Positions 6,436 to 7,560 of a stretch of 7,560 nt of DNA are shown here, in pieces. Origin of the DNA: Pseudomonadota bacterium (GTDB taxonomy: Bacteria > Pseudomonadota > Alphaproteobacteria > Rhodobacterales > Rhodobacteraceae). Each line of letters begins with the position of its first letter. The first letter of the stretch is position 1. Below the pieces are notes generated by a model, which was given only the letters and a program-made list of their open reading frames with translations, ran no database searches and was not told the DNA's origin. The stretch is from NCBI GenBank assembly GCA_027623875.1, contig JAQBUS010000040.1, forward strand, positions 1-7,560. Reading direction: 5' to 3'. The position numbers were made by a program, and so were the translations under genes.

Positions 6436-6518
6436 AAAAGGCTGACATATATACGCACGAAATAAAACGCATTGAGAAATCAAAAACCATCAAGAAGGAA
6501 GATAAAAAACGTCTAATT

Positions 6519-7560
6519 ATGAACGTACGGGATGAAACTGACGTCTCTAAGCTTGATATATATAGATTTTGGAATTCTGCCATTTATGGTGAGGATATGT
6601 TTCAGCAGAGATTAACTCATTTTTGGACAAATCACTTTACGGTTGGCGGTTCTGGACGAAGAAATTTCGTGTTGGGAGATTTTATTTATCGAGTAATTCA
6701 CGGAAACTTAAATTCGTCATTCGACCAATTACTATATGAAGTTACGACTCATATTGGAATGTTGGATTATTTGGATAATGCAGATAGCGTAGGCGAAAAA
6801 TCTAAAGCTTTTTATGCTGCAAAGACCCGGGGGAAAACTGTTGGTTTAAATGATAATTTAGGCCGTGAGCTTTTAGAGCTGCACACTGTTTCATTAGCTA
6901 GAGGATATACTGAAAAAGATATTAGAGGTGCTGCTAAGGTGTTGGCCGGTTGGGGGGTAAATGCCGATAATGTGATACGCAAGTATCAAAAAGAAAGAAA
7001 AACTAAGCCCGGCTGGCCAGTCTCATTAACTGATTTCATCGCCGAACCATATATTAGAGACCGGGCTGAGCCAGGTTACAAAACCGTATTGGGTCAGGAA
7101 TTTTCTTCTGGTGCTCACGCACTTAGAAACCTAACGGATATGTTGGCTTCGGACGATCATACGGCGAAATATTTATCCAAGAAATTGGCGCTTCATTTTG
7201 TAGGAGAAGGCGCTACGGACGAAGAAATTCAAATTATTTACGGAGCATGGCGAAAGTCAAAAGGGGATTTGAACAAAGTTCATAAAGCGACCCTTGAAGT
7301 GATTAAAAATACACGTAGTAAGAAATTCTTATGGCCGACTACTTGGATGTTTCAGGCCATTCGAATTTCGGGGGCAGATGTTATGCCTGGTTTTAATATG
7401 AAATTCACAAAAAAAAGTGAGTTAAGTAACGAACCAAGAGAAATTTTGAAGGAACTTGGTAATAGTTTTTGGACCCAAAGACAGCCAGATGGTTATTCAG
7501 AAATAAAAGAAAACTGGATATCGACTGAACATTTGGATCGTAGGATTAAGATGGCATCAA
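6519..7560 (+). CDS. DUF1800 family protein, 3' end cut by window and 5' end apparently frameshifted
   Basis: The frame is open from 6381 through the right edge; the first ATG is at 6519, giving at least 347 residues. DUF1800 signatures are clear: FWTNHFTVG (35-43 from this ATG), MLDYLDNADS (81-90), and NDNLGRELLELHT followed by GYTEKDIRGAAKVLAGWGV (111-147), the family's hallmark block. A region beginning LGQEF and the stretch AKYLSKKLALHFV also fit. DUF1800 proteins have no established biochemical role; many genomes place them next to DUF1501 genes. The ATG has no good ribosome binding site (GGAAG is about 20 nt away), and the usual N-terminal GFG motif is missing from this frame but found upstream in another (6271-6435). 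ATG 6519 is therefore probably not the ancestral start. The gene is either a fresh pseudogene, an internally started short form, or an intact gene with an error in the sequence. Confidence 0.85.
   Translation, partial: MNVRDETDVSKLDIYRFWNSAIYGEDMFQQRLTHFWTNHFTVGGSGRRNFVLGDFIYRVIHGNLNSSFDQLLYEVTTHIGMLDYLDNADSVGEKSKAFYAAKTRGKTVGLNDNLGRELLELHTVSLARGYTEKDIRGAAKVLAGWGVNADNVIRKYQKERKTKPGWPVSLTDFIAEPYIRDRAEPGYKTVLGQEFSSGAHALRNLTDMLASDDHTAKYLSKKLALHFVGEGATDEEIQIIYGAWRKSKGDLNKVHKATLEVIKNTRSKKFLWPTTWMFQAIRISGADVMPGFNMKFTKKSELSNEPREILKELGNSFWTQRQPDGYSEIKENWISTEHLDRRIKMAS

Noticed and set aside
6433..6440. A-rich run (CCTAAAAAAG) as a programmed -1 frameshift site for the DUF1800 gene
   Set aside because: In the upstream frame the stop TAA (6433-6435) is reached before the A-run, and the run is not in the X-XXY-YYZ phase needed for that frame. 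The shift must lie upstream, within 6381-6432.
6259..6483. Minus-strand 74-codon ORF
   Set aside because: It is antisense to the DUF1800 5' region, whose plus-strand translation carries a recognisable family motif. It has no ribosome binding site or recognisable product.

Overview
This AT-rich window (roughly 40% G+C by eye) holds six recognisable genes and looks like an accessory, transport-heavy region of a Gram-negative bacterium. A periplasmic Bug-type solute receptor, a CoA-acylating aldehyde dehydrogenase, a TauE-type exporter and a DUF1800 protein together would suit a marine alphaproteobacterium (SAR116- or Rhodobacterales-like). That placement is inference; no phylogenetic marker is present.

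Layout. Positions 1-3920 are one minus-strand gene set, read right to left: tctC-like receptor (3920-2898), tctB-like small membrane subunit (2783-2220), tctA-like large membrane subunit (2209-716), and the N-terminal 230 residues of an acylating aldehyde dehydrogenase (691 to beyond the left edge). The gaps are 114, 10 and 24 nt; the 114-nt gap carries a hairpin and a perfect palindrome. A 318-bp divergent region (3921-4238) with four short inverted repeats separates this set from a plus-strand EamA/DMT permease (4239-5123). After a 151-bp convergent gap comes a minus-strand TauE/SafE permease (6045-5275). A 225-bp AT-rich region (6046-6270) precedes a plus-strand DUF1800 gene that runs off the right edge. 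The 5' end of that gene appears broken by a frameshift: the family's N-terminal motif is in one frame and the rest in another.

How the genes may work together. A tripartite tricarboxylate transporter (TTT) would import an organic anion, and the co-directional dehydrogenase would interconvert an acyl-CoA and an aldehyde. The visible dehydrogenase motifs resemble the sulfoacetaldehyde/acetaldehyde acylating group, and a TauE-family gene, a family that includes sulfite exporters, lies about 2 kb upstream of the operon. The tentative reading is uptake and breakdown of a short-chain organosulfonate such as sulfoacetate, with sulfite export. The diagnostic genes (CoA ligase, sulfoacetaldehyde acetyltransferase) are not in the window, so substrate and pathway remain inference. 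No rRNA, tRNA, CRISPR array or insertion sequence was recognised.
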